A DNA stretch of 64,000 nucleotides from Diogma glabrata. Its lineage: Eukaryota; Arthropoda; Insecta; Diptera; Cylindrotomidae. This document shows, piece by piece, positions 1-13,544 of this stretch (its first letter is position 1; every line of letters begins with the position of its first letter). Below the pieces are notes generated by a model. The model saw only the letters and a list, made by a program, of their open reading frames with translations. It was not told where the DNA came from and did no database searches. Made by a program: the position numbers and the translations under genes. The stretch covers positions 389,064,885-389,128,884 of the forward strand of contig OY856187.1 of the NCBI GenBank assembly GCA_963693315.1, read 5' to 3'.

Positions 1-137
1 ATAAAGCCTTATTTTAAAGAGTCCAAAAGTCAAAACAGGAACTAACAATAGGTAACATATTTTGTAACCTTAATTTTTATTTGTTTTAATTTATCATAAT
101 AATAACCACTCACTTAATGTTTGTTTTTCAAATTTAG

Positions 138-628
138 ATACATACAATTTACAAATGATATATCTCCTACCAGCTATTATGCCTCCAGCCCTTCAAAAAA
201 TGAATCAAAAAGTGATCTACAAAAAACCTACTATTTCTGATTCACAGACCAATTTTATAATAAAGGCAGAAGATAGTTCTGATTTAACAAAAAAATTGGA
301 CTTGATACGTAAAGACAGCAAATTGAAAAAGCAAAAAGTGCAACCACTACTAGGTGTCATTGGAGATGATTTAGACTTCCACCAATTTTTCGTAATTTTG
401 GACAATCATAAATTTAAGTTTGGAAGTTTTTTAGAGGCTCTCGATATGTGCTTCAAAATCTTTCACGTTTTCGATCTGGAATACCCTAAAGCTGCTTATA
501 ATCCGTGGATGTTCATTCAAATGTTTTTTTATAATATTGCAACAAAATATGATGATCATATTCCAGCAGTACCTACTGACTTTATGCCAAGATCTAAAAG
601 AGTCAGCGTAATATCATTTATAATGTAA
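138..628 (+). CDS. Terminal exon of an uncharacterised SAMD3-like / TE-associated protein
   Basis: A pyrimidine-rich tract ending in TTTAG at 131-137 looks like a 3' splice site. From 138 the frame is open through MIYLLPAIMPPAL, KPTISDSQTNFI, VQPLLGVIG, ILDNHKFKFGSFLEALDMCF and YPKAAYNPWMFIQMF to TAA at 626-628. This order (LLPA..PP, KPTI.DSQ..F, VQP....G, LEA.D.CFK.FHVF, YP....W.FIQ) matches the C-terminal region of large uncharacterised proteins in fish and arthropods, often labelled sterile alpha motif domain-containing 3-like. Function is unknown. An AATAAA at about 730 could be its poly(A) signal. Upstream exons lie outside the window. The M at 155 is probably internal rather than a true start. 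The exon has no stops, so it may belong to a live gene or a young mobile unit. Confidence 0.55.
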
Positions 629-1690
629 TATATATATTAAACAGTAATAATTTAAACTCAATATTTCAATATAATTTTAAAATTTTATTATAATTATATA
701 ATGTATATATTTTTTAAATATAAATTTGTAATAAATGAATTAAATAACAAATAGTTTTTGGTTTTTTTATTTTCAAAAGTTCACAAAACAAATTTTTTTT
801 AAATTGACAAAAAGGATTGGTTGTATTTCAATGGTTTACTATCACGAGCGGTTCTCCTATTAAAGCTAGGGGTAGTTTTAAAAATTACGGCTTTCATATA
901 TGTTCAATTTAATATATCTCAAGAACTAATTGAAATTTGTATTTTGTTTTAAAGGTAAAAGTGAGTCCTGTCCAAAACAAAAATTAAAACTTACAATTTT
1001 TTATAATTTATTATTAGAAAATAATAAGGGATGTTGATATATTCTTTTATTGTTATTTGTTCATACAAACTTGAGTCAACTGAAGTTATATCTTTGTTTT
1101 TCTACATAATTTTTAAAAATGATCAAAATTCAACATTTTGGTATTATGTAGAAAAATAATGAAGTTTTATAATTGTGGAGAAATCAGGTATATCAAACTG
1201 TCGAACTCTTATTATTTTATGATTTCTTTATAAAAATTACCAAAATTTGTTATTTTGACCTCAGAAAAACCTCACATTTACTTTTAAGACAAATAAACAT
1301 TTTTAAAATCCTTCAAGTAGTTCATTAAATACATAAATTTGAACAAACATGAAATCCGTAGTTTTTAAAAATATCCCTAGTATGTATATATAAACCTATA
1401 AAGGAAAAACAGCTCGCGGTAAAAAAATTGTTAGTCTAAGAAATGTGTTTTTTTTCTTCCACTGCAAAAAACTTTAATCAAATCAAAGAATGTGTGGCAA
1501 AACGATGTAACGAATTGTCTGATTTTGACCAATGTCGCAATGTTTACTTAACTAAGACGTAGTTTAACATATGGTTGAAATCAACTATTACGCAAAGTTG
1601 AAGAATGGTTAGTTTAAACAGGCAACTTCGTTAAAAATGACCTTTGTGAATAGTTGTTTCATAATTTTCAAAAGTTACCTTAACCCATAC
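629..1690. other. AT-rich stretch with no recognised feature
   Basis: Apart from an AATAAA near 730, likely the poly(A) signal of the upstream exon, I see no coding frame, tandem array or element terminus here. Confidence 0.5.
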
Positions 1691-2465
1691 AAGGTTGTAC
1701 AACTGGTCCAGTAATGGTCCATTACTGGCCGCCAGTAATGCAGCAATGGGCGAGTACTGGCAACCACGACTGGGCCATTAACATAATTTTACTGGATGAT
1801 AACTTCGGACAATTAATGGTTGCCATTCTTGGGCCAAATGCTGGCAACCATGACTGAGCCGTTAAAAAAATATACATTATTATCAATAGTTAAATTTAAA
1901 TAAATTAAATACAAACTAATTTAAAATAAAATAAAAATGACGGAAAAAATTCAAAACTCCCCATACAACTGGTTCAGTTGCAGGAATGGCTGAGTAATGG
2001 CAAACTCCGCCCTGACTCCGCCATTAAAAAAAATATAAAATAATATTTTTTAAATAAACTATTTACAAAATAATTAAAATAAAATAGAAATGAAAATAAA
2101 TTAAAACATATACCAAACCTTTTCTTTATTGCCATAGTCTTTCAACCGACAAGGCGATAACTAAACTATATGTGAAATTTTTCAAACTATGTATTCCTAA
2201 AAGGGATAATACTCTAGTGAAATTTAAAAAAAATGACAGATCGGCAAATTCATGGCTACAGTACTGGCCCAATAACAATAGCCAAGTAATATTTACCTTT
2301 CATGGGCCAGTGCTTGGCCATTCAAAGGTAACAATATACTGGCTTTTTTCTGTAAACCATAGATCGGGAGATGATTGGTTCTAGTATTGGCCCAGTAACA
2401 ATAGCCAAGTACTGTTAACCATTATTGGACCAGTGCTTGGCCGTATGTCAATGTCTGGCAAAACC
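1690..2465. repeat. Degenerate repeat rich in CCAGTA / GGCCA words
   Basis: Short words such as ACTGGCC, GGCCAGT, CCAGTAATGG and GCCAAGTACTG recur in both orientations in three blocks: about 1700-1865, 1970-2030 and 2250-2460. The first two blocks are each followed by a similar A-rich segment (TTAAAAAAAATATA, then AATTAAAATAAAATA), suggesting tandem units of roughly 245 bp. The words are palindromic, so the segment could fold strongly. No coding potential is convincing. Confidence 0.55.
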
Positions 2466-3025
2466 TACTTGGGAACTTAGCAATTCTTTTGTAATTTTGT
2501 TAAGTTTACATACATGCTTCGTTATGTGAACGTTAGAAACGTAGTTTAATACAAACTAACGTTTTTTACTATATAGGTGAAAATAACTAAAAAATTGGTT
2601 TAGTTTAAATGATTAGCAAGGGTCAATACAACCGCAGGTAATAGTTGATGCCATTAATTAAAATGGACTAGATGCAAGGTTTAAATCTACTTAGCAAAAG
2701 TAACGTTTAAATTAACTCTAGCAAAATTATTAATATTGAACTTGCGCTTAGCTGGTTGAAAAACAACCCATTTGCTTGGTTTATGTTAAGTATAGTTTTT
2801 GGTGACAATTACCTATATTTTTTTTTCAGTGTAGTGCAACAAATAACTTGGTTTTCGAAATAATCTGTTTTGTTAAATTTTGTATTTATTTTAATATTTT
2901 TTATTAATGAATTTTTAATATAATATTTTTTATTAATGAATTCCCGGGTCGAATGTATTTTCCAGTCCGCTACTGATCTTCCTTACAAGACGTCAGAGAA
3001 AAAGAAGGAGACATACCCAACAATA
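2466..3025. other. AT-rich stretch with no recognised feature
   Basis: A short direct repeat (TTTTTTATTAATGAATT twice near 2898-2942) is the only structure seen. The stretch ends at the 8-bp target duplication of the hAT element. Confidence 0.4.
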
Positions 3026-3379
3026 CACTAATTCAGCGTTTCTTAAACTCGGGGTCCCGACCCCAACTGGGGTCGTTAGATTTTTTCATGGGGTCGCGAG
3101 AAATTCCCAATTTAAAAAAATATATAAAATATAAATTTTCCCTATATATGTCTTACATTAACAAACTTTGCAAGGTTTTTGAATTAATTTTTCAAGGTTT
3201 TAGAATTGGATGACTTTTTAAATTTTGTAATGTTTTAACTTATCTTTTGGTGACATTCCACAATCCACAATACAATTTTGTAGTCGGATCGTTCAATAAT
3301 TCAATATTCATAATTCAATATTTCACAACACCGTTGGATACTTCAGCCTTTTAACATAAAACTTAAAGATATACAACAT

Positions 3380-3695
3380 ATGGACATAAAAGCTCAAGAA
3401 GAATTTGCTGAACTATCCTGCCATAGTACTTTGAAAGCACTATTTAAGAATCAAATACCAGGAAATTTTTTTGGTTGTCAATTAAAAGGGAGAAACAGTT
3501 CAAATTATTTTGACATTTTCCACCACATATTTGTGCGAAAATGCATTTTCATCCTTATTGTATATATATTAAATCAAAATATCGCTCTCAATTGCGCACT
3601 ATTAAAAATGTATTGAGACCAGCGCTTTCGGAAATCGAGCCACAATTAACGTTGCTTTGCTCTAAAAAGCAAGCACACCCATCACATAAAAAAAT
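3380..3695 (+). pseudogene. hAT transposase C-terminal (dimerisation) relic
   Basis: The frame from 3380 reads DIKAQEEFAELSCHSTLK..FKNQI, like the QEEFIELTSNSSLK..F segment of ZBED5-type hAT proteins. After a frame change near 3495, another frame gives LTFSTTYLCENAFSSL, the family's conserved TTYLCE.AFS motif, followed by LSEIEPQLTLLCSKKQAHPSH-type residues up to about 3690. The frameshift plus loss of the N-terminal BED finger and the first catalytic region make it non-functional. It lies inside a hAT element with matching TIRs and an 8-bp TSD, so identity and context agree. Confidence 0.7.
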
Positions 3696-3790
3696 ATTTT
3701 AATGTTTTATTTATTTTAATACTTAATAATATAACTAGAAAAGGTTATTAATCTTTATTTTTTATTAATTTTCATATTGTTATAACTAGA

Positions 3791-5699
3791 AAAATATGGT
3801 GGGGCTGAAATCTCACAGCTCTGAGATATCAAGACTTCGGTCTGGGTTAAGGATTTTGATATAGTTTTCGGCAAAAAACTTTTATGAGGACATGGTTTTT
3901 AGTTTTGGGCAGCGATGTATATCAAACATAGCTCTTTGTTAAAGTACAAGTATTTTTTATCTCTGTTTAGAAATTTATTACAAAACTAACACGAAACATC
4001 AATACGATGCCAGAAAATTATAACAGATCATAAATTAACAAAATTTAGTGAAAAGATGATACACTCAGCAAACTTCTCAAAAACCTCTCCATTTAGCGTT
4101 TCGAGAAAATATTACAAAACCACAAATTCATATTTCTTTCAAAATTCCAAAAATATTGTAAAAATTAAACAAAATCAAACTTTTTTCAAAATTCCAAAAA
4201 TATTCTAAAAATTAGAATAAAATCAAATATTTAAACTTTTTCTAAATTCCAATAATATTCCAAAAATTCTTAAAAATTCAAACTTTTCCAAAATTCTAAA
4301 AATATTGCAAAAATTATTACAAAATCAAAAATTAAAAGTTTTTCCGAAATTCTAAAAATATTGCAAAAATTATTACAAAATCAAATATACAAACATTTTT
4401 CAAAATTCCAAAAATATTTCAAAAACTATAACAAATTAAAAAATTTCCATGTCCAATTTCATTTTCAATTACATTTACATCATAAAAACAGCTACATTTT
4501 TGTTCCAAAAAATTGGCTAAAAAAATAAATGAAATCATTTCTTGACACACTTGACATTATTTTTTTGACAAACTTTGCCATAATTCTCAATAATAATAAT
4601 AAAATTTCATTTAAACAAATAGTTAATTTTATTTTTTGCCAAAAAATTGGGTAAAAAATAAATAAAAATCTTTCTTTTGACACACTTGACAACATTTTTT
4701 TGACAAACTTATATTCGTCCTATATTCGTCCCTGTATGGAGTACTGCTGTCAAGTTTGGGGTGCTGCCTCTGTTTCCATCTTGGCCCTCTTGGACTCTGT
4801 TCAAAAGCGAGCTATACGAATTGTAGGTGATCGAACTTTGACATCAAAACTTGATTCCCTACAACATCGTCGCACTGTTGCTGACCTCGTTGTTTTTTAC
4901 AAATATCGTCATCAGCAGTGCTCAGATGAAATCAGCGGCATCATGCCTCAAACTTATTCTTACCCCCGTTCCACTCGGCAATCGGCTGCCGCAACCAGTG
5001 AAACGGTAAAGATCCCGCGCTGTCATACTGGCAGATCGCAGAGAGACTTCTTTGTCCGAACTGCGTACAAATGGAATAGTTTGCCGGAACACTTAGTCTC
5101 AGGTGGCTTCAACCCACAGATGTTTAAAAAAAGCGTTAATCTACACCTCAGAACGCCAGTTGTTGTGGGACCCAGGTCTAGACCTAGGTCTTAAAAGGTA
5201 TTTATGTGTTGTTGTGACACATATTCTAAACCCTATTACACAACACATTTTATTAAAAAAAAAAAAAAAAAAAAAAAATAATCTAGTTTTTGATCTCACA
5301 TACCAATCCCTACCATCAAGGTTTCTCCAAATTCAATGTTCCTACTCGTAATCACTTAAAATAGACGTTTTTAAGCCAAAAATATGAAAATTTGTTGTTT
5401 TTGACACACTTAATGATTTTTTTGACACACTTTCGGTACAGTTATCGAACACAGCGTCTTTTCGGACCTACCCTTGAGTATACCTATTTTAAGAAAAAAA
5501 AATTTTGAAATCCTTCAAGCGGTTTTCCTGCAGCGTACGTAATGACGGACGGCAGGATGGCCGGCAGACAGACATACATTTTTTTTTGCTTTTTTAGAAT
5601 CAGTAGGTTCTAAAACGTCGGAAATGCCAAAAAAAGTGGGGGTAAGAATTTCACTTTGAGTTCATGAATGGTCATACTTAGGTCTTTCAGACCGAAGTA
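3791..5699 (-). mobile_element. Helentron-like non-autonomous element, copy A
   Basis: Oriented on the minus strand, the 5' end at 5699 begins TACTTCGGTCTGAAAGACCT and the 3' part holds the inverse word CAGACCGAAGTCTTGATATC, followed by a palindrome (TCTCAGAGCTGTGAGA, about 3811-3826) and CCATATTTTT. Between them lie a GTCT/GTCC-rich G+C patch (near 5530-5575), a block with TTTGTCAAAAAAATG motifs, and a run of degenerate ~55-bp units built from CAAAATTC/AAATATT words. This arrangement is that of Helentron-associated elements such as Drosophila DINE-1. It is split by a LINE fragment at 4713-5277. Confidence 0.65.
4700..5277 (+). pseudogene. 5'-truncated LINE: reverse transcriptase C-terminus, 3' UTR and poly(A)
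   Basis: The frame reads SSYIRPCMEYCCQVWGAA, LDSVQKRAIRIVGD, LDSLQHRRTVADL and FFVRTAYKWNSLP, the standard C-terminal tail after the RT domain in Jockey/CR1-type LINEs. The stop lies at 5192-5194. A 3' UTR with GTTGTTGTGACACATATT follows, then a run of about 24 A ending near 5277. Everything upstream, including the catalytic RT, is missing, as expected from 5' truncation during target-primed reverse transcription. It interrupts Helentron-like copy A, whose sequence resumes at AATCTAGTTTTTGATC. Related 3' tails occur at 7184-7280 and about 62370-62447. Confidence 0.8.
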
Positions 5700-5877
5700 A
5701 TGTTATAAATTTTTATTTTTATATTAGCTGAAAACAAAATAGTTTTTGTTGTTTAAATGAACGTTTTTTTTTTTTATAACGTTTATTTGTCAAAAAAAAT
5801 ATAGGTGGGTCGCCAAAATATGGCATTTAAAATTTGGGGTCGCAATACAAAAAAGTTTAAGAACCACTGCACTAATT

Positions 5878-6640
5878 GGTAACTGCAACGTTCAAAATTA
5901 AACAAACTACTGAAAAAATAACAATTTGAATCAGAGGAAATTCAATACTGACAATCAAAGAGCGGCAGCAACGCGATTCAATCTATTTCACGTATTTTCT
6001 TCGAATTATTTTTGCAGAGTAAAATTAAAAAAGTAAATTTTAATTGGTCAAATATTACATCAATTTTTAATTTGTTTTTCCAAAATTGTTGGTAATAGTT
6101 TTTTACAATGTTGTTAATATGTAACAAATTAACAATGTTATGTTTGTTTGTTTGAAAGGTGAAACTCTTTTAATCCACCAAGTTAAACCAAATTGTTAAA
6201 ATTATAGACAGTGAAAAAATAATAAATAATTTTTTATTTCGTTTATGTATTTAATTAAACCGTTATTATTACACAAGTTAACAGTCAGTTGTTTGAAGTC
6301 AACAATGTAATGTATTATAGAATATTAAAGTAACTATAAAAAATATTCACGACCATGTACGGCTATTGATCTGTATTTGTTAATTTTTCTTGCTTTTTGT
6401 CAATTGCGAACACGAATCTTGAATAAATCAGTAGAATTATCCACCAAAGTTAATCGATTGACCGAATATACTTAAAAATTTCCAAACATTTTCGTTTATT
6501 GCCAACGTATCGTTTATAGAAAAAATTAGAATCGAAGTTCCATAAACTATAAATATTTTCAAAGAATAAATTTTGTCGATGTTGACAAGATTTCGCCATT
6601 TTACAAGATATTGAAAACAACCTGGATTAAGAAGGATGGA
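5878..6640. other. AT-rich stretch with no recognised feature
   Basis: I see no coding frame, array or terminus between the hAT element and the LINE-tail element. Confidence 0.4.
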
Positions 6641-7287
6641 GGGACCCGCATGGAGGGATCAGTTTTTGAAATCTTTTTTAAAATCGTTTTGAATTTTTTT
6701 TTTAATTTTGATCTACGGGTGTGACAACCCCGCGTACTCCAGTCCCTGCTATTGGCATACGAGTTAACGTGAGATATCACATTAGGGGTGGTGGCGGATG
6801 AACTGTATTCAGTCAACGGTAGCACCCTCAATCTTAGCTGTGAAATAGTCCTTGATGATGAGATGCTATTGCTTCCTTGAAGAAACAAGCCTTCATATAA
6901 CTATGTGTGGGCTTTAATCTTCGAGAAAGACAGTGCGTCACAGGATCAAGGAATATGCAACCGGCTGGATTATTGGCAACTACATTTTTGTTTTGTTTCA
7001 GCAAATTTTTGTAAAAATTTGCTATTCACTTTCTAATTTACTTTTATTTTCTCTATTCTATCATAAAATATTGGCCTCTGTCATATTTGGTCAGTGATAG
7101 GATTTTTTGTTTAGTTATTTTTTAACAAAAAATATAAAAAAACAAAAAAAGAAAGATTTACGTCCATCAACACCTCTGAATGTATGTTGTTGTGGGACCT
7201 TGGTCTTAAAAGGTTTTTATGTGTTATTGTGACACATATTGTAATTCCTACTGCACAACACATTTTAAAAAAAAAAACAAAAAAAAA
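6640..7287 (+). mobile_element. Non-coding LINE-tail element (SINE-like or truncated LINE), copy 1
   Basis: About 550 bp align by eye with 61440-62447: shared landmarks include GTGTGACAACC..GCGTACTCCAGT, GTTAACGTGAGATATCA, ATATAACT.TGTGTGGG and GGATCAAGGAAT. The last ~100 bp (GTTGTTGTGGGACCT..CTTAAAAGG..TGTGACACATATT..ACAACACATTTTA) match the 3' UTR of the LINE at 5158-5253. The element ends in an A-rich run (7264-7288). No long ORF is present. It is either a diverged 3' end of the same LINE family or a SINE-like element sharing its tail. Confidence 0.6.
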
Positions 7288-10110
<2,823 letters not shown>

Positions 10111-10129
10111 TAATGTATATATATACAAA

Positions 10130-11110
10130 CGAAATGATATATGTATAACGGAAACGACCGGCACTCCCACGGTCGTGTTTGTTGAGGTAGATCAAAAAAA
10201 AAATTCTGTACATGTGTGTTCTATTAATATCTTGGACAAGTTCGTGAATCAGCAAAATCCGACACGTGGTTAAGAAACTAGAGGCTTTTTTCTAAAAAGA
10301 ATTGATTTTTTAAAACCGTTACAACGACCGTTTGGAAACTAATATTTTAAAAAAGTTAACAAATTTAGAATTTTTGGAATCTTTTTTATCAAATGGTTTT
10401 AAAAATAGACCTCTGCAGTTAGAGGTTCCTGAGTGAGGGGCTCCAACAAAAAAGTTTGCAAAACAAAATTTTTTTTGGAAACAACCGGCACTCTCACCGT
10501 CGCATTTGTACAGCCAGATCAAAAGGCCTATTCTAAAGAAGTGTGTTTTATTAATATCTTGGACGAGTTCGTAAATCAGTTAAATCCTGACACATGGTTA
10601 AGAAACTGGAGGCTTTATACTAGAAAAAAAAGTCTTTTTTAGATCCGTTATAACGGCCGTTTGAATATTAATATTTTTAAAAACTTCATAAATTTAGAAT
10701 CGTTTTTATCAATTTCTTTCAAAAAATGGACCTCTGTAGTTGGAGGATTCTGAGTGAGCGGCTCCAATAAAAAAGCTTGTAAAACACAAAATGCGTTTGA
10801 ATCAACCGGCACTCTCACGGTCGCATTTGTGGAGCCAGATCAAAAAACCTTTCTTAAAAATGTGTGTTTTATTTATATCTTGGACAAGTTGGACAGTAAA
10901 TCAGAAAAATCTGACACATGGTTAAGGAACTAGAGGCTTTATACTAGAAAAAAAATTGGTTTTTTAAATCCGTTATAACGGCCGTTTGGATACTAATATT
11001 CTTAAGTACTTCATAAATTTAGAATCTGTAGTAACATTTTAATCCGTTTCTTATAAATATAAACCTCTGCAGTAAGAGGTTTTTGACTTGTTGGCTTCAA
11101 AAAAAAAGTT
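10130..11110. repeat. Tandem satellite, three units of ~320 bp
   Basis: The word ACCGGCACTC recurs near 10158, 10486 and 10806, giving periods of about 320-330 bp. Each unit also contains ATATCTTGGACAAGTTCG or a close variant, GGTTAAGAAACTAGAGGC, ACGGCCGTTTGGA and GACCTCTGCAGTTAGAGG. Units differ by scattered substitutions and small indels. A partial fourth unit ends near 11110. No coding frame persists through all units. Confidence 0.8.
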
Positions 11111-13339
11111 TGCAACAATCCATAACTAAAATTTCCAAAAACCTTATAACAGTCAATGAAAAAAAAAATAAAAAGATTTGAATAGACGAAATTAATTTTT
11201 TTTCTTCGAAATAAACTATTTTGATATTTTGCAGTAATTGCACGACATATGATATAGAGTAGGTTGGTGTCATAAATTGTCACACACATGTTCTGTGGTA
11301 GATTTGATATTTGTTTGCTGCAAAATTGTATAGATATAGTTTTGCTTATACGTAGCTAATTTTTTTAAAATTTGTTCGATATCTGTTTGTCATTAGTTTG
11401 TTTTGTTTGAACTAATCTGATACATCAGATTCTACTGGCAAACAAAACTGTCTGATCTCGAAATCTACCTATTTCTAGCGGATATGCGTGCCGCTTGGAT
11501 TTTTTTTTTTAAACGAAGTCTATATTGTTTTTATTGCGATGTTTTTCGTTGAACAAATTGGATGGAGTGGTTTTCCAGAAATTGTGAATTCATTTGACAT
11601 TCTGACATCTGATCTGACACGTCACATGTTGGAAAGAAAATGTTTTCTCTTTTAAACTTCGATAATATGGTGAACCGATAAGATAAGCGACCATTTTGTA
11701 GATACTTTTGTGGCAGTATTATTGGTAGTACTTATTAAATTGAAATGAAGATCAGTGATACGAACTGTAAAACTTTTTTTCATACTTGTTAATAAATAGT
11801 TCAATTCGGTTTATTTCTAATACTTTAATGGTAGGTGGTTTTTTCTATAGAGATGATCATGTATCACAAATAAAAATCAAATAATGCAATTAAATATTGA
11901 TGCTAACGTTTTGAAATAATTTTGAACAGCAAATTCTTTAGTTCCCTAACTGTTACATGCTTCATGAGCTTCGTGTTCTAGGGGGGGCCAAAATTCGTGT
12001 AGAGGGGGCCGGGCCCTCTGGGCCCCTACCTAGTTACGCCTATGGCCACCCCATCTTGGAGGTGGAAATTTTTCATTACATTTTAGCCATGGAAATCGAT
12101 GGAAAAAATAATTCTAAGAAAAAAATGTCGTATACGTTTTCTTCGTAAAACTATTATTTTTCGAGTTATTCGCGGTTGAAAGTAACAGTTTTTCGACGAA
12201 AAATCCACTTTTTTAGAGGTTTTTTTTGAGAATAACTCGAAAAATATGCATTTAATCAAAAGACTGTTGATATCAAAATTGTAGCTTTTAGAAAAACAAA
12301 CAAAATCTTTTTTTTAATTTTTCTACGACCAATACAAACCGAGATACGGCATGTTAAAGGTTAGCTTTTTTCGTCAAATGCATAATTTGTAATATTCAAA
12401 GCCAAATAACGGGAAAACTTTGCATTTTTCGAGGAAAAATTCTTACAGAATCTTTTTTTCAAGTATACAATCAGACCTTTCAAACATAAAAAAGTTTCTA
12501 GCATAAAAATTGAGCGACTTATGATTAAAATAAGGTCGGTATCTACTTTTTTCTACGAAAAAATCAGTACCCTATACCCTCCTAATTAAAATTGATCAAC
12601 ACCCTTCCGTAATTCTTTTTATATATGTGTTATCAATACATCCAAGAAGTTTGGCTGATTTAAAATGCCTAATTTTATAAAAATTGTAGTTTAAAGATAA
12701 ATTGATTTTTTGCAATTTCGTATTTTTCACCCTTTTCTTCAAAATACCTCCGAAAATACTGGAGATACGTAAAAAATGATGGAGTACTAAATTGTAGCTT
12801 TTTTGATAACTAAAACTTCCTTGTGCATAGATTTTCTTTACAGTGAATATTTAGCGAGGCATAGCTGTTTAAAACCTCTATTTACGAGCAAACACCCCCT
12901 TATTCGAGTCCTTTAAACTCACCCCACGGAAAACCTAAGGGATCTTACGGAATTTAATTCACATAGTCTTATAGCTCTTAAAAAACCCTACAAAATCATT
13001 TTTGAAAAAACTTTTGATCACCAAAAATGAAGGAGCTATGTTTATAAAACGAATAAATTTTTTTTTTCGAAAAATTCGAATACCCGCTTGGGAGTGTAAT
13101 AGAGCATTTTCAATATATATAATACCACAGAACCGGTTTTTTTGGCAGTAATACGTTATAATATGTTCCACTTTCTCCATTCAAATCGAAAGACAGAAAA
13201 GAAGAAACATCTGCTAATGTGTCTGCGTGTGTGAGTGTATATTTCGTTGATTCCTCGCCAGTGTGTTCTAAAGTTCGAGAGAAATAACACGTGCTTTGAC
13301 AATTTTTTTAGAATTATTCAATTGTTTTTATTATAGTAA
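11111..13339. other. Unrecognised AT-rich sequence with one G+C-rich block
   Basis: No gene is visible. At 11975-12045 a sharp G+C-rich block (AGAGGGGGCCGGGCCCTCTG, then CCTAGTTACGCCTATGG) resembles termini of small DNA transposons, but I could not find a partner end. At 12060-12800 repeated TTTTTCGA, AACTCGAAAAAT and AATTGTAGCTTTT words suggest decayed repeat sequence. Confidence 0.35.
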
Positions 13340-13525
13340 ATAAATCGGTTAGTTTCTTTGAAAATTTATAATTTTTTTTGTTCTGGATGCTCGGGGGAAG
13401 ATTGCAACAATAGTCCACCAGTTATAGAAGAAGACGAAGATGACATCGATCTCGATGAAGATGATTAAAAAACTATTTGTATTTGTATTTGTATTTGTAA
13501 ATTCGTATTTTTGTGTAAATAAATG
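13340..13525 (+). pseudogene. Possible C-terminal remnant: Cys cluster plus acidic tail
   Basis: One frame around 13379-13468 reads CSGCSGEDCNN, then VIEEDEDDIDLDEDD and TAA, with AATAAA about 50 bp downstream (near 13518). A short C..C....C cluster followed by an acidic terminus is common at the C-terminus of uncharacterised TE-encoded proteins in insects. The frame is open only from about 13340, and no upstream exon was identified. It could be a last exon or a relic; the call rests on composition alone. Confidence 0.25.
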
Positions 13526-13544
13526 TTTTTGTATGTAATTCTAC

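Larger units (their letters stand above)
3034..5869. mobile_element. hAT-superfamily DNA transposon (ZBED5-like), internally deleted
   Basis: The 5' end reads CAGCGTTTCTTAAACT and the 3' end, reverse-complemented, CAGTGGTTCTTAAACT; both lead into GGGGTCG-rich subterminal sequence. The 8-bp sequence CACTAATT occurs immediately outside both ends (3026-3033 and 5870-5877), the TSD length expected for hAT. A C-terminal transposase relic lies at 3380-3695. Most of the interior is a nested Helentron-like element (3791-5699) that itself contains a LINE fragment. The element is therefore the oldest of a three-layer nest and non-autonomous as it stands. Confidence 0.85.

Noticed and set aside
4492..4695. 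Minus-strand frame MLSSVSKERFLFIFYP, repeated near 17508-17699
   Set aside because: It recurs because it lies in the tandem block of the Helentron-like family; no conserved protein domain.
11955..12060. G+C-rich block as a transposon terminus
   Set aside because: No matching opposite terminus or TSD was found, so it was kept only as a note in the region entry.
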